Assembly: GCA_022478985.1 (NCBI GenBank)
Contig: JAKSZP010012164.1
Span: 34,910-98,909, forward strand
Length of the DNA: 64,000 nt
Direction: 5' to 3'
From: Massospora cicadina
Lineage: Eukaryota > Entomophthoromycota > Entomophthoromycetes > Entomophthorales > Entomophthoraceae
Positions 46,201 to 57,877 of the stretch are shown here, piece after piece; within the stretch, counting starts at the first letter, position 1; the number at the start of each line of letters is the position of its first letter. The notes under the pieces were generated by a model, which worked only from the letters and a program-made list of their open reading frames with translations, was not told where the DNA came from and ran no database searches. A program made the position numbers and the translations under genes.

Positions 46201-48544
46201 CCGTGTGCAACCAAGTGAAGGATACCAGCCTAAGGATGCCCGAGATTCCCAACCCCGACGGCCTGGTCTTGCCGAGCGGCGCCGTGCATCAAACGGGCAC
46301 GGCACAAACCGTTGACGGCTCCCCCTTCAGAACCCCAACTGGGTTCGAAACACGGCGCTGAAGAAGCTGCAAAAGTACAAGCGCGGCTTAGTGATGCACA
46401 ACATCACCCTACTCACGGAACAACGGGCCCGGAACTTTGGCAAGTACGGGGTCATCAATGGCCGGGTGTATGATCTCTCGGCGTACTACGAGTACCTCGA
46501 TAACGCCCGGTATCAAATCCCAGCTGGCGCCACCACCAAGGAGTTTCTCCCGAACACCGTCAAGGAGATATTCGAAATGGAGGTCGGAAATTCGGACAGC
46601 ATCGATCACACCGCCCTCATCAACAAATATCTGAAGGGGCGGGAGCTTGCTGACACCATGCGATGCCTAGATGGCCTGTTCTTTGTTGGCATTCCCGACT
46701 TCACCAACTCGCCGCGCTGCACCGTCACCAACATCATGCTCATCATCTCCAGCAGCATCGTCATCGCGGTAACCGCCATCAAGTTTTTGGCCGCCCTGCA
46801 GTTGGGGGGTAAGCGGACCCCTCAGGATTACGACAAGTTTGTCATTTGCCAAGTGCCGGCGTACACCGAGGGCGAGGACTCGATCCGACGCACGCTCGAG
46901 TCGCTGGCGCTGACGGAGTACGACGATAAGCATAAGCTGCTGTTTGTAATTTCGGATGGGATGATCATCGGCAGCGGCAACGAGAAACCGACCCCGCGTA
47001 TCGTGTGCGATGTGCTGGGGGTTGACCCGGAGCTGGACCCGCCAGCGTTTGCTTTTAAATCCATCGCGGAGGGCTCCAAGCAGCTCAACATGGCTAAGGT
47101 GTACTCGGGGCTGTACGAATGCGAGGGCCGGCGCGTCCCGTACATCGTCGTGGCCAAGGTGGGTACGCCGTCGGAGAAGTCGCGTCCGGGAAATCGCGGG
47201 AAGCGCGACTCGCAGATCGTGCTGATGAACTTTTTGAACCGCGTCCACTTTGATTCGCCCATGTCCCCCCTGGAGCTGGAGATTTACCATCAGCTCAAGA
47301 ACGTGATTGGGGTGGACCCCAAGTTTTACGAGTTTATTCTGATGGTGGATGCCGACACCGACGTGCTGCCCGACTCGCTAACCAGGCTGGTCGCGGTACT
47401 GGCACGCGACGGCGCCATTATGGGGCTGTGTGGTGAGACGAAGCTGGCCAATGAGAACGACTCCTTGACGACCATGATCCAAGTTTACGAATATTACATC
47501 TCCCATCACCTGGCCAAGGCGTTTGAATCTCTCTTTGGGACCGTCACTTGCCTCCCGGGGTGTTTCTCCATCTATAGAATCCGCACGACCCAGGGGAAGC
47601 CGTTGCTGATTCACAACAGTATCATCGAGGACTATTCGGTCAATATCGTCGACACTCTGCACAAGAAGAATCTGCTGCACCTTGGCGAGGATCGGTACCT
47701 GACGACGCTGATGCTAAAGCATTTCCCTCAGCACAAGCTCAAATTCACCTCCGACGCAAAGTGCAATACGATTGCCCCCGACCGCTTCGAGGTGCTCCTC
47801 TCCCAGCGCCGCCGCTGGATCAACTCCACCATCCATAATCTGTTCGAGCTCGTATTTTTAGACCAGATGTGTGGGTTCTGCTGCTTCAGCATGCGGTTTG
47901 TGGTGATGCTGGACTTGATTGGCACCATCATCTTGCCCTCTACCGTCATCTACCTCGTGTACATCATCATCGCCGCGAGCCTCAAATTCCAGTTCATCAG
48001 CAACGAGGCCATCATGATGATGTGTGCCACCTACATCCTCCAGGCCCTCATCTTCATCATCAAGCAGCAGTGGCAGCACATCGGGTGGATGGTGTTTTAC
48101 CTTCTCGGTATCCCCTTCTTCTCCTTCTACCTGCCCATCTACTCCTACTGGCACTTTGACGATTTTAGCTGGGGCAACACCCGCGTTGTCGTTGGGGACG
48201 GCGTCAAGCAGGTCATCACCGACGATGATGCCGGCTTCGATCCCGCCTCCGTGCCAATGATCAAGTGGTCAGACCACGAGCAGAAGATGTGGGAGGAGGG
48301 CTCCCAAACCTCACTCCCAAACAACTATCCGAGCTCCGCATCCCAGGTCTTTGTTGGATATCCCTATGGGCGCAACAGTCCGGCGCCATCCATGGACCGA
48401 GCCGCCTCGTCCTTCTACCACAACCCGCGTGCTGCTGCCTCCAGCCAGTACTACTACCCCCACTTTAATCCCCACCTCGGCGAGAACCGCAACTCAAATT
48501 ATTCCACCGGAGGCTACCCCCCTCCAAATCAGCCGAGGTATTAG
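43285..48544 (+). CDS. Myosin-motor chitin synthase (class V/VII type), frameshifted as read
   Basis: A membrane enzyme that adds N-acetylglucosamine from UDP-GlcNAc to growing chitin, fused to a myosin-like head that ties it to actin-based secretion. I chose ATG 43285 because the fungal family starts its homology here. Exon 1 (43285-43604), a 38-base intron and 43643-48544 give 1741 codons once four single bases are allowed for. Residues about 1-750 are the motor, with a P-loop variant GVTNSGKSE (108-116), switch I NASRFGK and switch II DQFGFQ (near 385). Transmembrane segments and a cytochrome-b5-like part follow (about 820-1100). The catalytic domain has DADTD (near 1343), GEDRYLTTLML (near 1457) and QRRRW (near 1496), with membrane spans after it. 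The usual C-terminal DEK domain is not seen. The apparent frameshifts are near 44114, 45600, 46130 and 46335. The gene is G+C- and CpG-rich. Confidence 0.93.
43605..43642 (+). other. 38-base intron in the chitin synthase gene
   Basis: GTAAGC at the 5' end, TAG at the 3' end, with ACTAAG near 43627-43632 as a possible branch point. Removing it joins SFVF through a split Cys codon (TG/C) to GVTNSGKSE, in frame with the motor. Confidence 0.8.
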
Positions 48545-48633
48545 ACATCTATCCAGCCATATTTGTCTCGACCTACTTCAAGCTTCGTTTTAATCTCGGC
48601 GGTTCATCTTTTTTTGGTAAAAGGTCGATCTTA

Positions 48634-48639
48634 AATAAA
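48634..48639 (+). terminator. Possible polyadenylation signal of the chitin synthase gene
   Basis: AATAAA 90 bases after the stop codon, in AT-rich sequence. Confidence 0.45.
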
Positions 48640-49434
48640 CTTATTCTATCCTATACGTTAAAGTCCCTTCAATTTTTCATCCGTTTTATTAGCTTACTAG
48701 TATTCTAATTGAAGTTTTTAGAAATCAGATTAGATTTACTGTCATACCTTAATCCACCTATCCGTTTCAAAACCTTTATATTAAAATTCTGGCTAAGCGA
48801 TATTTTTCTAGTTTCAGGCTACTGGGCATCAGCGCTTGCTACCAACCCACGGTAAACCCAACCCTGGCTTGGATCATCAGCCGTTTCACCTTCAAGATAA
48901 TTTCAGCATCCGTTATACACCACCTATAGGGTAATGGGTATAACTTGGGGGTGGAGGGTATGTAGAGGGGTTTAAGCCTTGCAAAGTCACCTCTCCAGTT
49001 TTATTCTTGACAAATAGGAGTTTTGGTTAAATTTATTATCGATGGGTACCATTTTACAATGCATGGTAGTGGGTAGCGATAGGGGATATAGGGTTTGGTA
49101 TAGGGTTTAAGTTATATGAAGGCTTCTTGTCGATTTTTCCCTTGGCCTTAACTTTACTCTTATAGCTAGGTGAAACATCTGCCAGGGTAGATCGGTTTTA
49201 AGTTAATTGTGGGTATTAAAGGCTATAAAGGTATGTTTCAGGTTATATGCAGTATCTGATAAGGATCTAAAATCTTATGAGCTTAATCTATAGCTAGGTA
49301 TTAGATTATTATTAGATAGAATTTTGGTAGATTAGTTTAAATTGGATTACCAGAATAAACTTCAAGCATTTTGAGGTTGAGGCTGGTAAAACTATAAGAA
49401 GAAAAGAGGAGAAAGGCTAAGTACTTTTATAAAG
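48640..49434. other. Spacer, no gene recognised
   Basis: AT-rich with short G-rich patches (about 48945-48975, 49070-49110). No frame or repeat could be assigned. Confidence 0.4.
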
Positions 49435-49452
49435 AAGTTGATTATATTTATA
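49435..49452. repeat. Target-site duplication of LINE-D, left copy
   Basis: aagttgattatatttata. The partner at 50470-50489 has two extra T residues. Confidence 0.8.
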
Positions 49453-50469
49453 GTGAAGACTAACTTTGTACAGGCACTCAAATTAACCAACCCACATAGA
49501 CCACCCAGACTACTATCATACCTTGCTAAACACCCTACTGCAACGGGCCTGTATGGAACCCCCCTCACTTCAAATGCATCCTCCAAACCATCCACCGCAT
49601 GGGATGGACCGTAGAGAACACTGGCACTGTGCAGGGAAGGGGATGACCCAGCCCCCACTTTAAATTAAGAAATCCAGAAAACTACCCCCAGAGAGACATG
49701 CTTGCTATGACCCCAACCATTGCTAGAATCAAATACCTAGATGTGTTGAACATCCCCTATGACTTAACCATACAGAATATAGTATGGAGTATGATGCACC
49801 ACCTACTCCTACAGCCAAGGGTAAGAGCCAATGCCTGGCACTGTCTGAGAAGGACCTATAGGATGGTGGACCACTCCAATTCCCTCCACATAATCTGTGC
49901 AGTATGTGTAGGGGAGGGTTCCCTACATCACCACATAGAAACATGCCCCCTAACCAAAGCCATATGGCAGGAAGTCATGCACCTGCTTAAGATCCAAAAT
50001 GAGCAGGAATTTTCTATATTAAAGAGCCTCCTCATGCTCCAGATTGAGTCACCAATTCCATCTACCCTTTGCTCCCTAATGATACCTATTGCAATGTGGA
50101 TAATCCATACCATTGCCTTATATGCATTCAGGGGCATGGTCCCAACCATCCATGGGGTTACCAATAGGTTCCACATCCACTTACTGGAGCACTTCCAAGC
50201 CTGGCTCTATAGATATATGAGGCCAAGGCAACAGGTGCTCATAGAATTGTGGTTCCCACTTTGGTTCCTCCACACAGACCCCTTCCTTCACACCTGCTCC
50301 ATAGTGGGGGAAACCCCCTCATAGTAGCGCACCAACCCCCCTATACCTGGCAGTCCCGCTGGTAACAGGGGTAACCTGAGTACCCTGGGGTGCCTAATTT
50401 TATATATCTTTGTTTTCCACACATACTTGGTAATGCCCATCCCCTGGTTGGCTTGCCTCGGTTAAATAA
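49453..50469 (+). mobile_element. LINE-D, 5'-truncated LINE of the LINE-B family
   Basis: About 1.0 kb with a target-site duplication, holding only the C-terminal part of ORF2 and a 3' tail CCCCTGGTTGGCTTGCCTCGG then AAATAAAA. The missing 5' part is the usual result of incomplete reverse transcription. Confidence 0.9.
49698..50324 (+). pseudogene. LINE-D ORF2 C-terminal part
   Basis: Open for 208 codons and clearly similar to the end of LINE-B ORF2: IKYLDVLNIPYDLTIQN, then CAVCVGEGSLHHHIETCP (zinc-ribbon-like) and MWIIHTIALYAF. The weaker match continues upstream to about 49470, with stops. This is the longest uninterrupted piece of this region in the window. Confidence 0.88.
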
Positions 50470-50489
50470 AAGTTGATTATATTTTTATA
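50470..50489. repeat. Target-site duplication of LINE-D, right copy
   Basis: aagttgattatatttttata, partner of 49435-49452. Confidence 0.8.
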
Positions 50490-50717
50490 AAGTTCTATAG
50501 CTGGTAAAGCTTTCATCATAGTGGTAAGTCTAGATCTTATTCTTAAATACATATTGGGTGTAATATATATAGCTTTGTTTTAAATTTTATCTAGGTTTAT
50601 ATAACTTATATACTGGCTTAGTGATGCATTTGATTTAACCCAGTGAACTTATCGCAAGTAAATGTTATATGACCATAAACATACTTTTGATCATTTTAGC
50701 TAATAATATAATATCTC

Positions 50718-52399
50718 TATTATAAATTCAGCAATATAGCTAAGATACGCTGGGGGAGTTTGCACAGGGTTGAACCCACTGAGCAATTGGACAGATGATA
50801 TGGAGATTGCTAGTCCTCAGAACAAACTTAAAAAATATAATAATAAATGAGCAATTGCCATGACACAATTTATTTTATTTTAATATTTACAGCAGTTACT
50901 TGCTGTTCCGCTCTCTTCTACTACTAATCAACCCTCTCTTCAATTGTCCCATCTCACTTATATATCAGTAACTTTGGACAATACCGCTCCCTTAGCTTAG
51001 ACTATTCAATTCTGCCATATACTTATTGGATCTGGCAGAGTATGGTATTCATAAATTCTCTATTGCCTTGTGTTAAAATTTATAGGTTTTCTGATTATTC
51101 TCAGCTAATAACCCCTATAAATGTATTAACTGCACAGGTTTGTTGTTGTGCAATTCTCCATGTTGTTTGATAGTGAAATATATTTGTTTGATAATAGTAT
51201 GGAGACTATTATCCATAGTTGAAGTAAAGTAGTAGAATTCATCCCAATGCTTGGCCAGTATTTCCTCTTGAAATACTTAGGATGTCCTTAATAGGGGATT
51301 CATTCCCTGGTACCGCCTAACTCAATCCATACTCAGATCCCTGTTTACAGTTTCTTTTTGATGACACAGTTGTCAGTAATCCCCAATTCAGCTTCTTCTC
51401 TGGATCCCCGCTCAGATCCTTACTCTTTATCTCAAAGAGTCTCCCAATTAGAGCATACAGCAATAATTTCTCTGAGAAAGAATATAACTCAAAATGGATT
51501 CTGATAAAATGCATTAAGATAATACTAATTACTGGTAAAAGTGTTTTTTATTAGTGAATTCTTAGGGGAATTTATAGTGGGAATTAGGCACCCAACCCTC
51601 AGTTGGCACCTCCTTGATGAAACAGCATCCATTGCCATTGAATTACCCATCCTTGACTCATCAGCAATAGTCTTCCCTATCCTGGCTAGGATTCTGTCAT
51701 TGGACATCCTTAAGACCTAAAATGGAAAGAGTCAGAAAATATGTTCCTAACGTTTTCCTCTTGATCCCAGCAAACCAACCATATTTGGCAAGTGACCTGC
51801 TTAGGTAATAGGACTTGTTAACCATTAAGGTAGGTTGCGAACCAACTGATTGATTTGCTAGTTGCAGGTGGCATCACATGCCTCAAAACTTGATCCTTAA
51901 ATTCCCAATCAGTCAGTGATGAACCTGACCAATCCCAATTGGTACAACTGATTTTTGATCAACTATCAGTTGCCCCTATTTTGTTGGCAACTCTGCCCAA
52001 TGAGATCTTAAGCATTTGTCCGGATTGATCCCTGATGGATCTGACCCAGGCAAATAAGCTAAAATCCCCCATACATTGTTACCCTAAAATCAGGGTCAAC
52101 TGTTATCCAATTCACTTCGCCTTAGGGAATTATCCCCTAGCAATCCCTGATAATATTGTCAGCTGGGAATATGGGCAAAAAGCCTAACACCTTAGTTTGC
52201 TGCAAAAAACTCAATATTTGCCAAAATTGACATTTCTTATTACCTTATTTGGAGGCAATCCAATATAATCCTTTCCAACCTGGTATCACCTTATCACAAG
52301 GCACTCAAATAATTATAAAAGTAATCATTGTCATCAGATTCTGGCTAATTTGCCATGGCTATTTTGGGCTTATCGTCCAGTCATATCAAAATCTCAATA
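50718..52399 (-). repeat. Gypsy-2 left (3') LTR with nested solo LTR
   Basis: Matches 57878-58434 on both sides of the insertion at 51071-52189. The starting TG is changed to TA. Confidence 0.88.
51071..52189. mobile_element. Solo LTR nested in the Gypsy-2 LTR
   Basis: 1119 bp with ends TGTTA...TAACA, flanked by ccttg (51066-51070) and cctta (52190-52194). No coding region. Weakly similar to 12318-13200. I read it as a lone LTR left after recombination between the two LTRs of an unrelated element. Confidence 0.7.
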
Positions 52400-52810
52400 T
52401 TACCCCCCTTTAACTGGATAATAAGTCTCCTATTGTTTATACAGCCAAAGGAACTTTTGCGTGCACTCAGTTGATAATCCACCTGCTCATGAGGTCCTTG
52501 ATAGTATAAGCATTGTCACCTGTTTTCTCAATCACCTTAAATGAACCAATCCAGATATTGGCCAGTTTGTGCTTCCACCCAAAACCATGTTGGTCATGAA
52601 ATGAGACCATGTCCCCATCCTTAAACTGAGCTAGATCACTATGCCAAACCTAATTGGCAGCCTGATTCTTTATCTTATTGGCTAAGCTGAATGAATATGC
52701 TTCAGTTTACAAATTATCAATGTGTCTGAGAGATTAGTCAAATAGCATTGGGGATCCATTCCACTGGTATCTTCTACATGAGCATAAAGCAGTGCTGGAA
52801 GAGCAGGGTG

Positions 52811-53370
52811 TCATCCATATAGTAGTTGAAAGGGGCTCTTTCCTATGGCGGAATGGTAGCTAATATTATAGGCATAGATGCCAGTGGAAAGGAGGGAACT
52901 CCAATTGGAAGGTAAATCTGTTACCAATTTCCAAAGTATGTTCACCAAGGTCCCATTAACTTGTTTGAAAATCCTGTTGGACTCTGAGTGGTATGGGGTT
53001 TTCAAAACCCTGAAGATGCCTATCAGCTCATTCAACTTTGGAAGGATGTGTGAGGTGAAGTTGGTACCATTATCAGTAATCATAAACTGAGGGCAGCCAT
53101 GCCACAGGATAATATATACTAATACAAACTTGGCCACTGTGACTGACCCCAAATCTCGTATCACCCTTGCTTTGACCTACCTGGCCAAGCGGTCAATTTC
53201 TAATAAAATATAAGACCAGTTAGCTCCCATTTTCAGAGGGCCAACAACATCAAGGAAAAAGTATGCCAAGAAAAATGGGGTTTCACTAACTGGTATGAAG
53301 TCTTCTGGCGAAACGGCTTTTCCACTTGGCACTGATGGCAGTAGGAAATGGTTTTGAGCATGTCAAAGTT
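52811..53370 (-). pseudogene. Gypsy-2 integrase (broken)
   Basis: The minus strand reads WHGCPQFMITDNGTNFTSHI with a catalytic Asp, then TPYHSESNRIFKQVNGTL, where the catalytic Glu is replaced by Lys, then AYNISYHSAIGKSPFQLLY. A weaker C-terminal part continues to about 52540. The same Glu-to-Lys change is seen in Gypsy-1. Confidence 0.85.
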
Positions 53371-53439
53371 CATGCTCTCCCAATAGTACTGAGTTCACAA
53401 TAATTCCAGGAGTTTACATACTCCACCATATTTAACTGC

Positions 53440-53871
53440 TCAGTGTGCGCTCATGATAATATTAGGTTGGGAAGAAGGCCTTTGGATAAGCACAGTAGTG
53501 TCCCATATCCACTTGTACAATTCACCATTCTTCTGGAACGTATTGGCCCTTATTCCATCTAATACCTTGATGACTTGGGGCAGTTCATCATCATGTTTTC
53601 TGCAAAGCATTTTGCCATATCTTATTTCACTGAAATCTGCCATAATGGCAATGCTTGGCAAACTTGACAAGCAATTGGAATTCTGGTGTTTTGCCCCAGG
53701 TTGGTGGATAATCTCTAAGTCAAAAGCCTGCAGTTTGAGAGCCCATTGTGCCAGATGCCCTTCACGCTCTTTGAGGTTCTGCAACCAGCGTAACAACGCG
53801 TGATCCATTACAACTTTAAACTTAATCTTATGCAAATACACTCTAAATTGCTTATATGCATATATTACCAC
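53440..53871 (-). pseudogene. Gypsy-2 RNase H end and integrase zinc region
   Basis: A 143-codon open piece with KFKVVMDHALLRWLQNL, then LAQWALKLQAFDLEIIHQPG, typical of the end of Ty3/Gypsy RNase H, followed by a linker toward the integrase. Confidence 0.82.
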
Positions 53872-54060
53872 TAAGCACTCCTTCTCAGTCGCAGTATAGT
53901 TACATTAATGGCAATTCAGGATTTGACTGCAGTATGCCACTGAGTGCTCCTCCCCTTTTATTATCTTTTTGGGATAAAACCACCCTAACAGCGGAAAAGG
54001 GTGCATCCGTCTGAACAATAAACTTATCAAAGTTAGAGTAGCACAGCATTGGCGCACTGA

Positions 54061-54950
54061 TTAGCACCATTGAAGTGTATCAAAGGAGAATTGTTGGAAT
54101 TCAGTCCATTCAAACGTGGCATCCTTCTTTAATAACCCAAAGAGTGGACCTCCAATACAACTAAAAGTTGGGTATAAAACGGTGGTAGTAGCCAACCATC
54201 CCAAAAATACTTGTATATCATGCTTACTGTTTGGCATAGTCATCTTTTGGATAGCCTCCACCTTAGCTGGTTGGGGCCTCATCCTAATTGCATCTACTAC
54301 AAACCCAAGGTACTCCAGTTAGTCCTTAAAGATGTGGCATTTATGGGGCTTAATTTTAACTTTAACCTACGCAAGTCAGTGGAAGACTTCTCCAGGTGGG
54401 TAAGATGCTCAGAGAATGTACGCAAAAAGATATTAATATTGTCAAGGTACATGAGGACACATGAAAGCTTCAGGCCGCTGAGAATGGTGTCCATGGCCTG
54501 CTGAAAAGTAGCTGGAGAGTTACATAGACCTTGAGGCATACAGGTCAGTTGGAAAAGCCCCTTAGATGTGATAATGGCGCATTTCTCCAGTTTCACCATG
54601 GGTAACTCAATTTTCCAATAAGTGGATATCAAATCCATAGTTGAGAGATAACAAGCTCTTCCCAACTGATCCAAGGCATCATCAATTCACAGCAAGGGGT
54701 ATGAGTCCTTTTTGGCAATGCTTTTGAGCTTCAAGTAGTCTATTATTACCTGGTTAGTGCTGTCCTTCTTTTTGACAATCAGAACGAGTGAAGACCATGG
54801 AGTCTTTATGGTTCAAGAATCCCTTGCTCCAGTAGCTCTTTGATCGCCTCTGTTACTACTTCCTAAGCTGCCCTAGACCAGCGGATCAGCTAAGACCTGA
54901 TGGGGGGATGATCCCAGTGTCCACTTGATGGACCACTCCCTGCGTGCACC
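54061..54950 (-). pseudogene. Gypsy-2 reverse transcriptase (broken)
   Basis: The minus strand has CYLSTMDLISTYWKIEL with the first catalytic Asp, LFQLTCMPQGLCNSPATFQQ, and LMYLDNINIF where the family has YLDD. A further piece (54282-54061) reads KHDIQVFLG and LLKKDATFEWT, the normal end of the thumb and start of RNase H. Confidence 0.85.
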
Positions 54951-55209
54951 CTAAATTGTGATCCTTGATGGTAAAGATCTCCTTATATTTTTAATAAAGC
55001 TATGACCTGATCTTTTTGTTCTTCTGATAACCTCATTAAAGTTTTGCGTGGTACCACCACCATTATGCTAAGCTGTGGTTAGAAGGGTAGACTAAATTCA
55101 TCCAGTGACTCAATCTTGTAAACCTGGAGGACCTCCTTGACTGGGGTCAAGTGTAAAAATGCCACTAATTGGTGTTGGCGGATTTGCACTGGTTTGTGCT
55201 GTAGATTCA

Positions 55210-55808
55210 CTAACAAGACCTTGATCTACCCATGTCCCAGGGGAATAATGCCTGGAACCACATGGGGCTTAAGCCGTGACTGCTGATAAGGGCTAATGAT
55301 CTCCCCATAAAGCCCAGCTGGCACTCCCACTCTAATTTAGTGTTTACTATTACTTGGTGTCTGGAGGGGACGGATATAGCTCCAGCAGCTCTGAGCGGCA
55401 GCCCTTGATATTCATATACCTGCTGGGGAGGGCCCATGTCTTACTCTTTAGTCAATGGTAGCGGACCAGAATCACCCCATCACTGTAGGCCAGGTTGATA
55501 TGTCCCATGTGCACCAAGTCCTTTGGCACTCCTCTGGAGGTAAAATAAATTGGGTTCTGCTGCCCCAAAATTTCGAAGTCCTTCTTCATAATATCAGTAA
55601 CAGCCCCATAATGTCGTATGAGAGCAGTTCCAATTAACAGGTCATAATTACTGTTTGGTAATACTATCACTGGGGCTACCATTACAATTGACCCAAATTG
55701 CATTGGAAGCACACTGTACGCTCCCTCAGAGACCGTGTTTTCCGCGCCAGTGGTCCCATACACCATACGATGCTCTACATCAGGTTTTAGAGTCAGCTTC
55801 ACCAACAA
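55210..55808 (-). pseudogene. Gypsy-2 aspartic protease region (broken)
   Basis: The minus strand reads VKLTLKPDVEHRMVYG, then PNSNYDLLIGTALIRHYGA, a good match to the second half of retroviral-type proteases. The active-site loop lies just upstream near 55840 and is broken. Confidence 0.75.
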
Positions 55809-56269
55809 CTTAGTGGGAACTATGTTGGCTGGAGCGCCTTATCCATTATAGCACGAACTCAATTTTTTCTACATCAATGTCACAATAGGTACATTCAGAG
55901 TAAAAAATATTGACTGTTTAATACGTGGACATTTAAAGGGTCTCATTTCCCAAATAAGATTATAATCCCCTTACAAACTTTGGGATATTATTTGACAATA
56001 GAATCTACCAGAAGGGCAACGTTTACACTTTTCAAGGAAGGGGCATTGGCATCTAGATCCAGCTTGTCCGGAAAAACATTGTCAAACATTTGGCAAAATA
56101 TGGCTTTGGTTGCTCCTGAGGTCCTTTTTTCGCTGAAGCCTTGGCTTGTGCACGTGTCAGTACATTTACTCCTCTGACCAGCTGCTAATATAAAATTCTG
56201 TTGTCATACTGATGGACATCAGTTGGAAATACTACAATTGGTTCAGGTGGACGTCTGGGGTTGGTGTAG

Positions 56270-57600
56270 TAGAGTTATAGAGTCCCATTTCTACTCCACT
56301 TCATCTTTTCCCTGGTAGTATTGGTCCTGATGTACATAATGGACATGATGGTTGGGGCAACTTTGGGCAAGATGACCAGGGCAATTGCACTCAAAATAAT
56401 TCACCCCGTGGGTTCCGCCACCTTGGTTTTCATAAAATGGCCCAGGCTGATAATTTGATTGTGGGCGAATGGTGTAATCAGAGACTTGGTGATAAGCTGA
56501 CTACTGACAGTCAGCGTAATTAGGCCAGGTCAGTAGTTAGGCTGTGTACAACTATCATAAGAAGGTCTGGGATGAAAGTTAGACTGCTGAGGATAACTTG
56601 TCCAAGGATGAGGCACATAATTATAATAATGCCGGGGTTACTAGGTGAGAGCTGGACAGGACGGTTTAATTCCCCCAAATAAGAAGGTCCTGCGGCAACA
56701 GAAGTATGTATCTTCTCCACATTGGGTAGAGGAAAGGTAGCGGATAGACAGTGCAGAAACTGGACAACCTTGAGAAAGGGCACTTCATTGTCCAAAATTG
56801 GAGTGATTATATTGTAAAGCTCTCAATATGGCTTCACTGCAGAGGTCATTGCAATGCACACGTCAGCTTCAGTTAGAACGCCTGCTCCTATTAACACATG
56901 GTCTTTCACCATAAATCAACCTGCAAATGCAGCAAAGTCTCATTATGTTGTAACCCAAAGGTCATGGACTCAGCTTTACGCTGCAACATCTTTGTGGTAT
57001 CATCAAACAATTGCAGCATATTATCCTTCTCTTCATGGTAAGCAACGGAACTTCCTGGAAGGTAGCAGGTGACTTGGTTGGAGCTTCTGACGTCCAAGGT
57101 GGATATTAAAAATTTAGCTTTCCACCAATATGAGGCTCTTTCTGCCACAAATCCAAATCATTTGAAGAAACCGTGTATGTTTCCATTGTGGTTGAACGGG
57201 GGTAGCTTGTCAATGAAGACCTACTCCTCCTGCTCAAAACTGTGAGCCTTAGAAGTGTACTGCAGCTTTATCCATAACCCATAACTGGGATCACAAAGAG
57301 GGGCTGGATTTGAAGGCCCAGCTGCTCTCAGAGTAGTGTAGGGCTCTTCGGCGGGCAGGACTGCCATCACCTGGGGTTTTTTTTAGGTCAGAACATAATC
57401 ATCCCCAGAGCTGCCATCATGAGTTGAGAATCTCATGCTGCGTGCATGTTTGGAGAGAAGCTCTTTAGCAGGGTATACAGTCTCATATTCACTGTAAAAA
57501 GATCCTTCCCAAGTGACCCCTTGTTTTTCTGCTTCCCAATGGGGACAAGGCGGGTAAGAGGTAGTTTTTAACTTTTGCTCCATGCAGTGTAGACATTCAG
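56270..57600 (-). pseudogene. Gypsy-2 Gag (broken)
   Basis: Minus-strand pieces at 57583-57383, 57148-56906 and 56795-56520, collinear with Gypsy-1 Gag. The zinc knuckle near 56395-56350 reads YFECNCPGHLAQSC, with the first Cys changed to Tyr. Confidence 0.75.
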
Positions 57601-57861
57601 TAATGTCATCCAGGCAATTGGTGAGCTGCCTGTTCTGATGTCCAAGTATTTGCAGCTAACTAGCTGCACTTTAAAAATGATCATTGCTTAGTTGTATTCC
57701 TAAAGGAGCTTCTCTTGTTTTTTTAAGCATGGCATCCATAATGAGTTTGAGTTATGCAGTTTCAGTCAACACAGCAGTTTGGGATGATTCTCCTTTGGTG
57801 AAAACCATGGAAGCAGATTAGAGAATTTTTTGATTTTATTGGTGGTTGTTCAATGGGCCCT

Positions 57862-57876
57862 CTGTAGTGAGCACCA
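57862..57876 (-). promoter_or_regulatory. Primer-binding site of Gypsy-2
   Basis: The plus strand reads ctgtagtgagcacca, one base from the right LTR. It has the form of a tRNA 3' end: CTGT closing the T stem, a 7-base acceptor strand AGTGAGC, A, then CCA. Confidence 0.7.
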
Positions 57877-57877
57877 C

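Noticed and set aside
44620..47290. Long minus-strand open frames (187 and 207 codons) opposite the chitin synthase
   Set aside because: They mirror the G+C-rich coding strand, have low-complexity composition and no recognisable domain. They are shadows of the real gene.
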